This document shows, piece by piece, positions 1-6,937 of a stretch of DNA of 35,683 nt. The DNA comes from Oscillospiraceae bacterium (GTDB taxonomy: Bacteria; Bacillota; Clostridia; Oscillospirales; Oscillospiraceae). Made by a program: the position numbers and the translations under genes. How positions within the stretch are numbered: position 1 is the stretch's first letter; every line of letters starts with the position of its first letter. The stretch spans positions 1 to 35,683 of the forward strand of contig JAFWQQ010000031.1 of the NCBI GenBank assembly GCA_017545165.1. The letters run 5' to 3'. The notes under the pieces were generated by a model. It worked only from the letters and a program-made list of their open reading frames with translations, ran no database searches and was not told the origin of the DNA.

Positions 1-42
1 ACTGGGCCTTCACAGCGACATGGCCATCAACGACAGCCTTCT

Positions 43-2265
43 TTACATCACCACCTGCAGCTGGATGACCACGGTGCCGGTAATGGCGGTGACGGTGATG
101 GGGTGCTTGGTGACGGTGACCTTGCCGGCGTTCACATTGTCGATGGTCACAGCGTATTTGCTCTCGGTCACGTCCGTGCCCAGGGCGTCCTTGATGATGA
201 CGGAGGCGATGGTGCTGGGAACGGGGGAGGCGGTGACGTTGGTGCTGCCGCCCTCGTATTTCACCTCAATGGTGTCGCCCTCGGCCAGGGCGCCGCTGAC
301 CAGCTCATATTCCTCGGCGGTGATGGGCTTGCCGCTGTACTCGGCGGTCCGGTCCTTGGAGCGGATGGTGATGGCAATCTTTTCGGCGTCGGGCTTCACG
401 GGCTGGCTGGCCACGTAGGTGATCTCGTAGTTTGCGGTGACGTCGGTCTCGCCGTTCTTGATGACGCCGTCCCGGGGGATGGCAACGTAGCTGCCGTCCT
501 CGTTCTGCTTCACGTCGATCGCGATGCTCACGAAGGCGTCCCCTTCGCTGAGCGCGCCGGCGGAGAGCAGAGCGCCGTTCTGCTCATAGGTCTTGCCGCC
601 GTCCTTGGTGACAGGCTCCCGGGCGGTGACGGTGAGCTTGATCTTCTCCGGCGCGGGAGGCGTTACGGGCTGGCTGGCCTCGTAAGTGATCTCGTAGTTT
701 GCGGTGACGTCGGTCTCGCCGTTCTTGATGACAGCGTCCCGGGGGATGGCCACGTAGGTCCCATCCTCGTTCTGCTTCACTTCCACGGTCAGAGCGGTGA
801 AGGCGTCTCCGTCGTTGAGGGCGCCGGCGCTGACGAGAGCGCCGTTCTGCTCATAGGTCTTGCCGCCGTCGTTGCTGATGGGCTCCTTGGCGGTCACGGT
901 GATCTTCACCTTTTCCGGCGCTGGAGGGGTCACGGACTGGCTGGCCTCGTAGCTGATCTCGTAGTTTTCGGTGACGTCGGTCTCGCCGTTTACGATGACG
1001 GCGTCCCGGGGAACGGCCACATAGCTGCCGTCCTCCCGCTGCTGGACCTCCACTACCACACCGGCAAAGGCGTCGCCTTCGCTGAGCGCGCCGGCGGAGA
1101 GGACTGCGCCGTTCTGCTCATAGGTCTTGCCGCCGTCGTTGCTGATGGGCTCATTGGCGGTGACGGTGATCTTCACCGGCTCGACGGGCACGGGCTCGGG
1201 GCTGGGCTCCTCGGTGGGAGCGGGGGTAGGATCGTCCTGGGGAGCATCCTTCCGGACGGGGTCGCTGCCCACATAGCGGAACTCGTAATGTCCGGTGACG
1301 TCTTCCTCACCGTTCTTGATCACGGCGTCGGAGGGTACGGCCACAAAGCCGTCCTCCACCTCCTGGATCCACAGCGAGACGGAAGAGATGGAATCACCCT
1401 CGGCCAGGTGTCCGCGGTAAGAGTAGCCGTTGGGGGCAAAGCTCTCGCCATCCTCCACAGGGGCGTTGGCGGTGAAGGTGATCACGTCGATCCACTTGCC
1501 CTCCACGCGGCAGTTGGCATAGGGCTTGAAGCTCTCGCCGGGGTTCAGCTTCAGAACGCCGCCATTGGGGTACTTGACCTGCCAGCAGGAGAAGATCAGA
1601 TCCTCGGTGTTGGGCACCGGCGCCTCGGGAGCGGTGAAGCTCTCGCCGGGATTGACCTGCTGCTCGCTGCCGGGAGCAGTGGCGTCGTTGGCCAGGGTGA
1701 CGGTCAGGGCCTTTTCCTTTTCCATCGGGCTCAGGACCAGCACCAGGGTGTACACCTGGGGATCCACGGTGGAGGCGGTGGTCAGGAAGCTCTTGTCAAA
1801 GTTCTTGTCCTTGTCACCGACGGCGCCGGCCTTCAGGATCAGGTCGGTCTTTTCCCGGTCGGCGGTGAAGGGGAGGGGCTTGCGCTCCTGGGTCTCCACG
1901 GCGTCGCCCCGGAGATAGCTTTCGGAAACGCAGAAGCCTTCGGGAACCTTCACGAGCAGGCCCTTCTTCGCCAGATCCTCCAGCACGGCGGAACCGGTGC
2001 TGCGGGACAGGGGCGTTTCGGCTTCCTCGCTTCCCTCACGCAGAAGGGACACGGTGCAGCTGCCGCCCAGCTTCTCGTTCTCCTCCTCGGCGCTGAGGGG
2101 AGCGGACTTGCCCTCGGCGTCGGTCAGGCGCAGCTCGTAGACCAGCGCCTCCTTACCGGTGAGGGTCACATTCACATCGTCTGCCCAGGCCAGGCCGCCG
2201 GCAAACTGGAACACAAAGACCAGAACCAGCAGCAGGCTCAGCATCATGCGAAAATTCTTCTTCAT
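43..2265 (-). CDS. Secreted surface protein with InlB-like module and 89-residue repeats
   Basis: A 740-residue protein. Residues 1 to about 29 form a signal peptide (basic MKK, long hydrophobic core, ALA/AWA-type cleavage site). A unique N-terminal domain follows, then a stretch with the F-x-x-W ... Y-A ... K-W pattern of InlB B-repeats, a Pro/Glu linker (TPAPTEEPSPEP), three close copies of an 89-residue beta-type repeat containing DGGKTYEQNGA and GETDVT, and a divergent last copy running into an MBG-like segment (PITVTA). A more divergent copy precedes the three. The start chosen is the ATG six bases after GAGGTG; an in-frame GTG lies three codons upstream. No LPxTG/NPxTx signal or C-terminal hydrophobic anchor is visible before the stop near the window edge. 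The sortase gene upstream makes it a candidate substrate, but that is inference. Function unknown; probably cell-surface adhesion or matrix. Confidence 0.85.
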   Translation of the reverse strand: MKKNFRMMLSLLLVLVFVFQFAGGLAWADDVNVTLTGKEALVYELRLTDAEGKSAPLSAEEENEKLGGSCTVSLLREGSEEAETPLSRSTGSAVLEDLAKKGLLVKVPEGFCVSESYLRGDAVETQERKPLPFTADREKTDLILKAGAVGDKDKNFDKSFLTTASTVDPQVYTLVLVLSPMEKEKALTVTLANDATAPGSEQQVNPGESFTAPEAPVPNTEDLIFSCWQVKYPNGGVLKLNPGESFKPYANCRVEGKWIDVITFTANAPVEDGESFAPNGYSYRGHLAEGDSISSVSLWIQEVEDGFVAVPSDAVIKNGEEDVTGHYEFRYVGSDPVRKDAPQDDPTPAPTEEPSPEPVPVEPVKITVTANEPISNDGGKTYEQNGAVLSAGALSEGDAFAGVVVEVQQREDGSYVAVPRDAVIVNGETDVTENYEISYEASQSVTPPAPEKVKITVTAKEPISNDGGKTYEQNGALVSAGALNDGDAFTALTVEVKQNEDGTYVAIPRDAVIKNGETDVTANYEITYEASQPVTPPAPEKIKLTVTAREPVTKDGGKTYEQNGALLSAGALSEGDAFVSIAIDVKQNEDGSYVAIPRDGVIKNGETDVTANYEITYVASQPVKPDAEKIAITIRSKDRTAEYSGKPITAEEYELVSGALAEGDTIEVKYEGGSTNVTASPVPSTIASVIIKDALGTDVTESKYAVTIDNVNAGKVTVTKHPITVTAITGTVVIQLQVVM
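397..1185 (-). repeat. Three in-frame 267-bp tandem repeats inside the surface-protein gene
   Basis: The same 30-base stretch occurs at 574-603, 841-870 and 1108-1137, exactly 267 bases (89 codons) apart, and the surrounding sequence is also very similar. Each unit encodes one beta-type surface repeat ending in a short Pro-rich linker (VTPPAPEK). The unit length is a multiple of three, so gain or loss of a copy would keep the reading frame. Confidence 0.9.
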
Positions 2266-2306
2266 GGTAATCACCTCGTTATGAAAAGGTTTGCTTGGAT
2301 GCTTGC

Positions 2307-2354
2307 ATTATAAGGGATGATGCTTCTTTTCCACAACATAAGAATTCTTAAGTC
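2307..2354 (-). promoter_or_regulatory. Promoter and operator-like site of the surface-protein gene
   Basis: On the minus strand a perfect TATAAT (2307-2312) lies about 40 bases upstream of the start codon. Twenty-two bases further upstream is GACTTAAGAATTCTTATG followed by TT (2335-2354). The same arrangement occurs before the sortase gene. The site covers or abuts the -35 position (weak TTGTGG), which suggests activator-dependent transcription. Confidence 0.7.
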
Positions 2355-2366
2355 GCGGAAGAGGGA

Positions 2367-3164
2367 TCAGTGGATGGGGACCAGCTTGCCCATGACCACG
2401 TAGCGCGCGTCGTAGTATTCATAGGAGCAGGTGGACAGGGTCACGATGCGGTCCTTGTAGGACACGTGCACGTTGCACTTGAAATCGGAATTGTCCGCCA
2501 TGCGCTGCAGCCACTCCGCGTAGGCCTGATCGCTGTCGAAGCGGAAGGTGTAGGTCTCGGAGTCAGCGTCGCAGAGGAAGCCGGTGAAGAGCTCCACCCG
2601 GTAGTTCATGGTGGGGGTGCTGATGTACATGATGGGGTGCTGATCGTAGTAGTACTGCTCCTTGTAATACATGATGTCGGCAAACTTGGTGCCGTCGTTC
2701 ATGTGGTGTCCGTAGATCACGGTGTTCTCGTCGGAGAAGTCCCGGGCGTTGTTGCAGTCGGCAAAGAGCGAACCGCTGACGCTGTAGCTGCCGTCATAGA
2801 AGCGGTGGAGATAGTAGTCGTTGTCCTCCGCCTCTACCACGCCGTAGTCCACCGCGGTATCGGGGCAGTAGATCCAACCGATGGCGTCGGGGTACTGGGC
2901 GTAGAATTTGTCCAGATCATACATGCTGTTGAGGGGGGACACTTCATCGTCCAGCTGGACCCCGCTTTCCACATGCTCCTCATAGGCGCGGGGGGTGGGG
3001 GAGACGGGAAATGCGATCACATAACTCTGGGTGGCGTCCTGGTCCTTGCTGCGGGCCTGACTGTGTTCCACCTTGTCGCTGATCAGCTTATAAGAGCTGT
3101 AGGCCATCACACCGACCAGGATCCCGGCAACAATGACCAACAGATATTTGAGCGGTCTTTTCAA
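2367..3164 (-). CDS. srtB: Class B sortase
   Basis: A 265-residue membrane-anchored transpeptidase that cleaves a sorting motif in secreted proteins and links them to the cell wall. A hydrophobic segment at residues 6-25 is followed by an extracytoplasmic sortase domain. The likely catalytic residues are His153 in YGHHM, Cys246 in TLSTC and Arg254 in DARYV, the usual His-Cys-Arg set; the class B assignment rests on the GWIYCPDT and YYLHRFYDG segments. The start is a TTG nine bases after AAAGGAGG; no ATG or GTG is well placed. The gene lies 101 bases upstream of the surface-protein gene on the same strand, with no hairpin terminator between them, so both promoter-driven and read-through expression of the downstream gene are possible. 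Confidence 0.9.
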   Translation of the reverse strand: MKRPLKYLLVIVAGILVGVMAYSSYKLISDKVEHSQARSKDQDATQSYVIAFPVSPTPRAYEEHVESGVQLDDEVSPLNSMYDLDKFYAQYPDAIGWIYCPDTAVDYGVVEAEDNDYYLHRFYDGSYSVSGSLFADCNNARDFSDENTVIYGHHMNDGTKFADIMYYKEQYYYDQHPIMYISTPTMNYRVELFTGFLCDADSETYTFRFDSDQAYAEWLQRMADNSDFKCNVHVSYKDRIVTLSTCSYEYYDARYVVMGKLVPIH

Positions 3165-3194
3165 ACAGAGGCCTCCTTTCCTTTCTCTGGCATC

Positions 3195-3241
3195 ATTATA
3201 GTACGATTCTTTCAAAAAAGAAACATAAGAAGTCTTAAGAA
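3195..3241 (-). promoter_or_regulatory. Promoter and operator-like site of the sortase gene
   Basis: On the minus strand TATAAT (3195-3200) lies 30 bases from the TTG start, and TTCTTAAGACTTCTTATG followed by TT lies 21 bases further upstream (3222-3241). TTCTTA occurs twice with a 10-base period, the layout typical of OmpR/PhoB-family response-regulator sites. It matches the site before the surface-protein gene at 15 of 18 positions. Confidence 0.7.
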
Positions 3242-3270
3242 TGACATGGGAAACGCTGGTAAATTGAACC

Positions 3271-3296
3271 AAAAAAAGCACGCCCCAAGGGCGTGC
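3271..3296 (-). terminator. Intrinsic terminator of the four-helix-bundle gene
   Basis: On the minus strand an 8-bp GC-rich stem (GCACGCCC with GGGCGTGC) with a 3-base loop is followed by seven T residues. It lies just downstream of the four-helix-bundle gene and just upstream of the sortase promoter. Confidence 0.9.
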
Positions 3297-3317
3297 GGTA
3301 TAAAGTATATCTCCTGT

Positions 3318-3692
3318 TCAGTTTGCCCCAGCCTTCTGCTGCTCCATGCGCGCTTTGGCGGTCCGACAGGAGGAAATTAGCAAGACACGCAGGATTGCGC
3401 ACTGTTCGCGCAGAGATTTGTAGGCAGTATCGTCCAGATAACCGGTCTTGTTTAAGAGTTCCAGCCAATAACCGGTCTCACTGGCCTCCTTCAAAGCAAT
3501 TTCATGCTTGGAGATGAAGTCCTTCAAGCCCTGTGCGTAGTTGGCCTCATAGATGTTGGCACCGATGGAAGTGCCCGAACGGCCGATCTGATTGGAAATC
3601 ACGGACTCGTGCCTGGCCTTGAGTTCCTGTACAAGATGGATGATCTGCACGGAAAATGTCATCGATAAGTCTCGGAGTTTGGAATCGGACAT
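3318..3692 (-). CDS. Four helix bundle protein (S23/IVS family)
   Basis: A 124-residue, almost fully helical protein. The features seen are the N-terminal LRDLSMTFSVQIIHLVQEL helix, the conserved QIGRSGTSIGANIYEA segment near residues 36-51, and a C-terminal helix rich in Leu/Ile. These match the TIGR02436 four-helix-bundle family, named after ORFs inside 23S rRNA intervening sequences and related to the Avd protein of diversity-generating retroelements. The biochemical role of stand-alone members is not known. AGGAGG lies seven bases before the ATG. It has its own terminator and sits beside a palindrome-rich patch next to a tRNA operon. No reverse transcriptase or template repeat is visible in the window, so an Avd role is not supported. 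Confidence 0.85.
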   Translation of the reverse strand: MSDSKLRDLSMTFSVQIIHLVQELKARHESVISNQIGRSGTSIGANIYEANYAQGLKDFISKHEIALKEASETGYWLELLNKTGYLDDTAYKSLREQCAILRVLLISSCRTAKARMEQQKAGAN

Positions 3693-3732
3693 ATGGGATC
3701 CTCCTTGATCTATTTGGACGAAAAAAGCTCAG

Positions 3733-3883
3733 TGATGAGTGAAGAGATTCCTGCGGAATCGTGATGGCGCTCGCTTCGCTTGCGGTGATGTGATGTGTTC
3801 CGTAAAGAAATAACAACATCACGATCGAAGATCACATCACATGCGGAGCATCCTTCACGTTCCGACTTCGGAACACATCGCTC
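3733..3883. repeat. Nested palindromic intergenic element
   Basis: The stretch between the four-helix-bundle gene and the tRNA operon is dominated by inverted repeats. GATGTGTTCCG (3792-3802) pairs with CGGAACACATC (3869-3879); ATGTGATGTG (3788-3797) pairs with CACATCACAT (3833-3842); and GTTCCGA CT TCGGAAC (3859-3874) forms a local hairpin. No ORF here looks real. It resembles a small mobile palindromic element; no insertion boundaries or target duplication were identified. Confidence 0.6.
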
Positions 3884-3921
3884 AAAAAAATCTCTTTTGT
3901 CAAAAACAAAAGAGATTTTTT
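3884..3921 (-). terminator. Intrinsic terminator of the tRNA operon
   Basis: A 12-bp stem (AATCTCTTTTGT with ACAAAAGAGATT) flanked by A and T runs on both sides lies immediately after the tRNA-Cys CCA end. It is symmetrical and could stop transcription from either side. Confidence 0.9.
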
Positions 3922-3996
3922 TGGAGGCGCCACCCAGATTTGAACTGGGGAATCGAGGATTTGCAGTCCTCTGCCTTACCACTTGGCTATGGCGCC
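3922..3996 (-). tRNA. tRNA-Cys(GCA)
   Basis: The minus strand folds as a cloverleaf: acceptor GGCGCCA/TGGCGCC, anticodon stem GAGGA/TCCTC with loop CTGCAAA (anticodon GCA), T-loop TTCAAAT, discriminator T and an encoded CCA. It is the last gene of a four-tRNA transcript. Confidence 0.96.
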
Positions 3997-4002
3997 ATAT
4001 AA

Positions 4003-4029
4003 CATATGCGGGCGATCGGCCCGCATATG
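4003..4029 (-). other. Perfect hairpin spacer between tRNA-Gly and tRNA-Cys
   Basis: CATATGCGGGC, loop GATCG, GCCCGCATATG: an 11-bp perfect inverted repeat that fills most of the 40-base spacer. It has no T-run, so it is more likely an RNA processing or protective hairpin than a terminator. Confidence 0.75.
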
Positions 4030-4036
4030 GATTTTG

Positions 4037-4112
4037 TGGAGCGGGCAACGAGGCTCGAACTCGCTACCTCCACCTTGGCAAGGTGGCGCTCTACCGGATG
4101 AGCTATGCCCGC
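4037..4112 (-). tRNA. tRNA-Gly(GCC)
   Basis: The cloverleaf has acceptor GCGGGCA paired with TGCCCGC, anticodon stem CCACC/GGTGG with loop TTGCCAA (anticodon GCC), T-loop TTCGAGC and an encoded CCA. It is the third gene of the operon. Confidence 0.96.
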
Positions 4113-4117
4113 AGACG

Positions 4118-4134
4118 CCCCGCAGAATGCGGGG
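4118..4134 (-). other. Hairpin spacer between tRNA-Phe and tRNA-Gly
   Basis: CCCCGCA, loop GAA, TGCGGGG: a perfect 7-bp hairpin occupying most of the 22-base spacer. It parallels the hairpin in the next spacer. Confidence 0.7.
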
Positions 4135-4210
<76 letters not shown>

Positions 4211-4224
4211 ATATACAAACTATG

Positions 4225-4301
4225 TGGTGGGAACAACTGGACTCGAACCAGTGACCCCCTGCTTGTAAGGCAGGTGCTCTAACCAGCTGAGCTATGCTCC
4301 C
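4225..4301 (-). tRNA. tRNA-Val(TAC)
   Basis: The cloverleaf has acceptor GGGAGCA paired with TGTTCCC, anticodon stem CCTGC/GCAGG with loop CTTACAA (anticodon TAC), T-loop TTCGAGT, discriminator A and an encoded CCA. It is the first gene of the operon, directly after the promoter. Confidence 0.96.
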
Positions 4302-4318
4302 GCGCTGACAGCTTGTAT

Positions 4319-4347
4319 ATATTACTAAATCCTTTTCTGTTTGTCAA
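4319..4347 (-). promoter_or_regulatory. Promoter of the tRNA operon
   Basis: On the minus strand a consensus TTGACA (4342-4347), a 17-base spacer and TAATAT (4319-4324) lie 17 bases before tRNA-Val. This is a strong sigma-A type promoter, as expected for stable RNA. Confidence 0.9.
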
Positions 4348-4366
4348 GCGCCTTTTTTTGTTTTTT

Positions 4367-5248
4367 TCAGTTTTCTTTTTCCGCCCGGCGGAGCTTCAGA
4401 ACTTCCTCCGGCGTGAAGGCGTATTCCTCTCCGCAGAATTGGCAGGAGACCCGGAGGGCTTCTCCCGCGGCGGCCATCTCCTCCAGCTCCTTCCGCTCCA
4501 GGCAGGCCAGGGCCTCCTCCACCCGGCTGCGGCTGCAGGGGCAGCGGTAGCCTACCGGCGCCTCGCCCACCAAATGATACTCCATGCCCTTGAGCACCTG
4601 GGCGAAGACCTGCTCCGGACCGTCCTCATCCAGGACGGTGGTGAGCTGATCCATGAGGAAGATGTTGTTTTCCAGCCGGTCGATCAGAGCCTCCTCCGCC
4701 CCGGGCATCAGCTGCACCAGGAAGCCGCCGGCGGCCTTGATGCTGCGGTCCGAGTCCACCAGCACGCCCAGAGCGCAGGCGGAGGGCACCTGCTCGCTGG
4801 AGAGCAGATAGGCCGTCAGGTCCTCGGCGATCTCGCCGCTGACCAGCTCGACGGAGCCGATGTAGGGCTCCTTCAGCCCAATGTCCCGGCTGACGGTGAG
4901 GGTGCCGTTCCTGCCCACGGCGCCGCCCACGTCCAGCTTGCCGTCGGCGCGCAGGGGCAGATGGACGGTCGGGTTCTCCGCATAGCCGCGGACATAGCCC
5001 TCCGAGTCGGAGACGGCCACCACGCTGCCGATGGGCCCGCCGCCGTTTACCCGGATGGTGAGACTGGCCTTGGCCTCCTTCATGCTCTCACCCAGCAGAG
5101 AGGCGGCGCAGAGGGTCCTGCCCAGCGCAGCCGCGGCGGTGGGGGAGCAGCCGTGGATCTCCCGCGCCCGCTGGACCGTGTCCCGGGCGGTGATGACGGC
5201 CATTTTCACCGCGCCCTCGGCGGCGGTGGCGTGTATGATCTTATCCAT
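4367..5248 (-). CDS. hslO: Redox-regulated chaperone Hsp33
   Basis: A 293-residue cytoplasmic holdase that is activated when oxidants release its zinc and cause unfolding. The N-terminal domain carries the family segments SLTIRVNGGGPIG and YAENP, and the C-terminal zinc module has Cys236 and Cys238 (CPC) and Cys269 and Cys272 (CQFC). The length is normal. Two ATGs are possible: the first overlaps the stop codon of the preceding methyltransferase gene and touches AGGAGG, while the second, used here, lies six bases after it. It is the last gene of an operon with a methyltransferase and a TrpR/YerC-like gene. No clear hairpin terminator follows, so transcription may run into the tRNA promoter region. 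Confidence 0.93.
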   Translation of the reverse strand: MDKIIHATAAEGAVKMAVITARDTVQRAREIHGCSPTAAAALGRTLCAASLLGESMKEAKASLTIRVNGGGPIGSVVAVSDSEGYVRGYAENPTVHLPLRADGKLDVGGAVGRNGTLTVSRDIGLKEPYIGSVELVSGEIAEDLTAYLLSSEQVPSACALGVLVDSDRSIKAAGGFLVQLMPGAEEALIDRLENNIFLMDQLTTVLDEDGPEQVFAQVLKGMEYHLVGEAPVGYRCPCSRSRVEEALACLERKELEEMAAAGEALRVSCQFCGEEYAFTPEEVLKLRRAEKEN

Positions 5249-5250
5249 GT

Positions 5251-5979
5251 TCATCCTCCTCTTGCGGCGCTGATAAACAGACGCCCCTGATCGTGCTGGG
5301 GCCCGTCTTCATGCCGGATCACAGAGCCAAAGCCCGCCTGCTCCAGCAGGGCACAAAGCGCCTCCGGCTCGTGGGCGTATTCCACGTGCTCCTCTCCGCT
5401 GCGGCGCCAGAGGCGTCCGGCGCGCTCAAAGAGGTCCATGCCGTAGACCAGGCAGCGCTTTTCCGCCAGATAGTCTGCCCGCCAGACGCAGAAGACGTCT
5501 TCCTTTTCGTCCAGGAAGATCTGTCCGTCCAGAGAGCGGAACCATTCCGGCGTTTTTACGTCAAATATCACGAGGCCGCCGGGACGCACGAAGAGATGCA
5601 GCCGGCGAAACAGCTCCGGCAGCGCCTCTGGCGGGAGGTAGTTCATCCCGTCCAGAGAGCAGTAGGCCGCGTCCACCGTGCCGTAGAGATCCAGCTCCTC
5701 CGCCCTCTGATTGAGGAACAGCGGCATGACGGGAAGTGAGGCGCACTTGTCCCGAGCCTGCATCAGCATCTCCACCGAGGCGTCCGAGCCGATCATCTCA
5801 TAGCCTCGCCGGGCCATCTCCGCCGTCAGCGTGCCGGTGCCGCAGCAGAAATCCAAAAGAAGGCGGAATTCACCGCCGCAGCGTGCGAATTCCGCCTCAT
5901 AGAAATCTGCAAACGCGCCATAGGGAACGTCGCCTGTCAGCAGGTCATACCAGGCGGCCAGGGAAGCATAGCTGCTCAC
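5251..5979 (-). CDS. Class I SAM-dependent methyltransferase
   Basis: A 242-residue cytosolic methyltransferase. Motif I is LLDFCCGTGTLT (about residues 41-52), followed by the acidic SAM-binding end of strand 2 (IGSDAS), a post-I segment AAYCSLDGMNYL and motif III LFVRPGGLVIFDV. The fold is clear; the substrate cannot be read from the sequence. The start is GTG, whose GTGA overlaps the stop codon of the upstream YerC-like gene by four bases, implying translational coupling. It lies two bases ahead of the chosen hslO start. Confidence 0.88.
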   Translation of the reverse strand: MSSYASLAAWYDLLTGDVPYGAFADFYEAEFARCGGEFRLLLDFCCGTGTLTAEMARRGYEMIGSDASVEMLMQARDKCASLPVMPLFLNQRAEELDLYGTVDAAYCSLDGMNYLPPEALPELFRRLHLFVRPGGLVIFDVKTPEWFRSLDGQIFLDEKEDVFCVWRADYLAEKRCLVYGMDLFERAGRLWRRSGEEHVEYAHEPEALCALLEQAGFGSVIRHEDGPQHDQGRLFISAARGG

Positions 5980-6272
5980 GGCTGCTTCTCTCCCAGGCGG
6001 TTGAAAACAAGCTCATACCCGCCCTTGCCGTACTGCAGGGAGCGGTTGACGCGGCTGATGGTGGCGCTGGAAGCGCCGGTCGCCGCGAGGATGTCGTTAT
6101 AGATCATCCCCTTGTGCAGACAGGAGGCCACCTGATAGCGCTGCTCCATAGCCATGATCTCGGAAATGGAGCACAGATCTTCCAGAAACTGCTTGCACTC
6201 TTCTACGTTTTCCAGAGCCAGAATTGCCTCATACAATTTGTCGTTCCGAGGTTTTTTCAAAAGCTTATTCAT
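5976..6272 (-). CDS. yerC: TrpR/YerC-family DNA-binding regulator
   Basis: A 98-residue all-helical protein of the TrpR-like YerC/YecD family. The helix-turn-helix is clear near residues 56-76 (MIYNDILAATGASSATISR), after the family segment LCSISEIMAMEQRYQVA. YerC-type proteins are assumed to bind DNA; no target or ligand is established from the sequence. A strong AGGAGG precedes the ATG, and the gene leads the operon with the methyltransferase and hslO. The symbol follows Bacillus usage and denotes family only. Confidence 0.88.
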   Translation of the reverse strand: MNKLLKKPRNDKLYEAILALENVEECKQFLEDLCSISEIMAMEQRYQVASCLHKGMIYNDILAATGASSATISRVNRSLQYGKGGYELVFNRLGEKQP

Positions 6273-6319
6273 ACGTACCTCCTATACATACTTCCGCGCA
6301 GGATATTTTTGTTTCCTAT

Positions 6320-6348
6320 ATGTTACCGCAGATCGAGCAAAATGTAAA
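6320..6348 (-). promoter_or_regulatory. Promoter of the yerC-methyltransferase-hslO operon
   Basis: On the minus strand TTTACA (6343-6348), a 17-base spacer and TAACAT (6320-6325) lie about 48 bases upstream of the yerC-like start codon. Confidence 0.7.
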
Positions 6349-6393
6349 GAGAAAAAGTGGTAAATTCCGGAAAATTGTAGAAATAGAAAATAC

Positions 6394-6422
6394 TTGCAGG
6401 ATAATGTATCTCGGTTTATAAT
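6394..6422 (+). promoter_or_regulatory. Promoter of the nfeD-SPFH operon
   Basis: TTGCAG (6394-6399), a 17-base spacer and a perfect TATAAT (6417-6422) lie 35 bases ahead of the nfeD start. It is back to back with the divergent yerC promoter. Confidence 0.85.
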
Positions 6423-6457
6423 AGTCCTGGAAAGAATAATGGAAAGGAGAATCTGAC

Positions 6458-6898
6458 ATGTTTGCAGGAATCAGTATGACAATGTTTTGGCTGATCGCGT
6501 TTGTTGTTCTTCTGGTCGTCGAGGGAATCATCCCGGGCCTGGTCTCCATCTGGTTCGCCGCCGGCGCGCTGCTTGCGCTGCTGCTCTCCCTGGTTGTGGA
6601 CGCGGTCTGGGCCCAGATCCTGGTCTTCCTGGTGGCTTCGCTGTTGCTGCTGATGCTCACCCGCCCCCTGGCCAAGAAGTATGTGAACTCGCGCATCACT
6701 CCCACCAACGCCGACCGGATCGTGGGATCGGACTGTGTGGTGGTGGAGGAGATCGACAATCTTCGCGGCACCGGCGCCGTCTCCGCCGACGGGAAGGTCT
6801 GGACTGCCCGCATGGATCGGGTGGACGGAAAAGCTCCCAAGAACTCCATCGTCAAGGTCGTGCGCATTGAAGGCGTCCGGCTGATCGTTTCGCAGTAA
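6458..6898 (+). CDS. NfeD family membrane protein
   Basis: A 146-residue membrane protein. Two to three hydrophobic segments cover residues 6-70 (including FWLIAFVVLLVVEGIIPGLV), followed by a short basic loop and a soluble OB-fold domain from about residue 85 (GSDCVVVEEI, GTGAVSADGKVWTARMD). This is the short NfeD1b type without the ClpP-like protease domain. NfeD proteins are encoded almost always beside a stomatin/flotillin partner, and one follows here 39 bases downstream. The partnership is thought to act in membrane microdomains or membrane-protein quality control. AAGGAG precedes the ATG. Confidence 0.9.
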   Translation: MFAGISMTMFWLIAFVVLLVVEGIIPGLVSIWFAAGALLALLLSLVVDAVWAQILVFLVASLLLLMLTRPLAKKYVNSRITPTNADRIVGSDCVVVEEIDNLRGTGAVSADGKVWTARMDRVDGKAPKNSIVKVVRIEGVRLIVSQ

Positions 6899-6937
6899 CA
6901 TTTTTTGCAGAATTAAATTATTAAAGGAGGAACAATT

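Noticed and set aside
103-2313. 736-residue open frame on the plus strand across the surface-protein gene
   Set aside because: It mirrors a GC-rich gene on the other strand; its product is a low-complexity Gly/Val/Leu/His string with no domain and no ribosome-binding site.
3318-3692. Diversity-generating retroelement, suggested by the Avd-like four-helix protein
   Set aside because: No reverse transcriptase and no template/variable repeat pair is visible; the family is often found without one.
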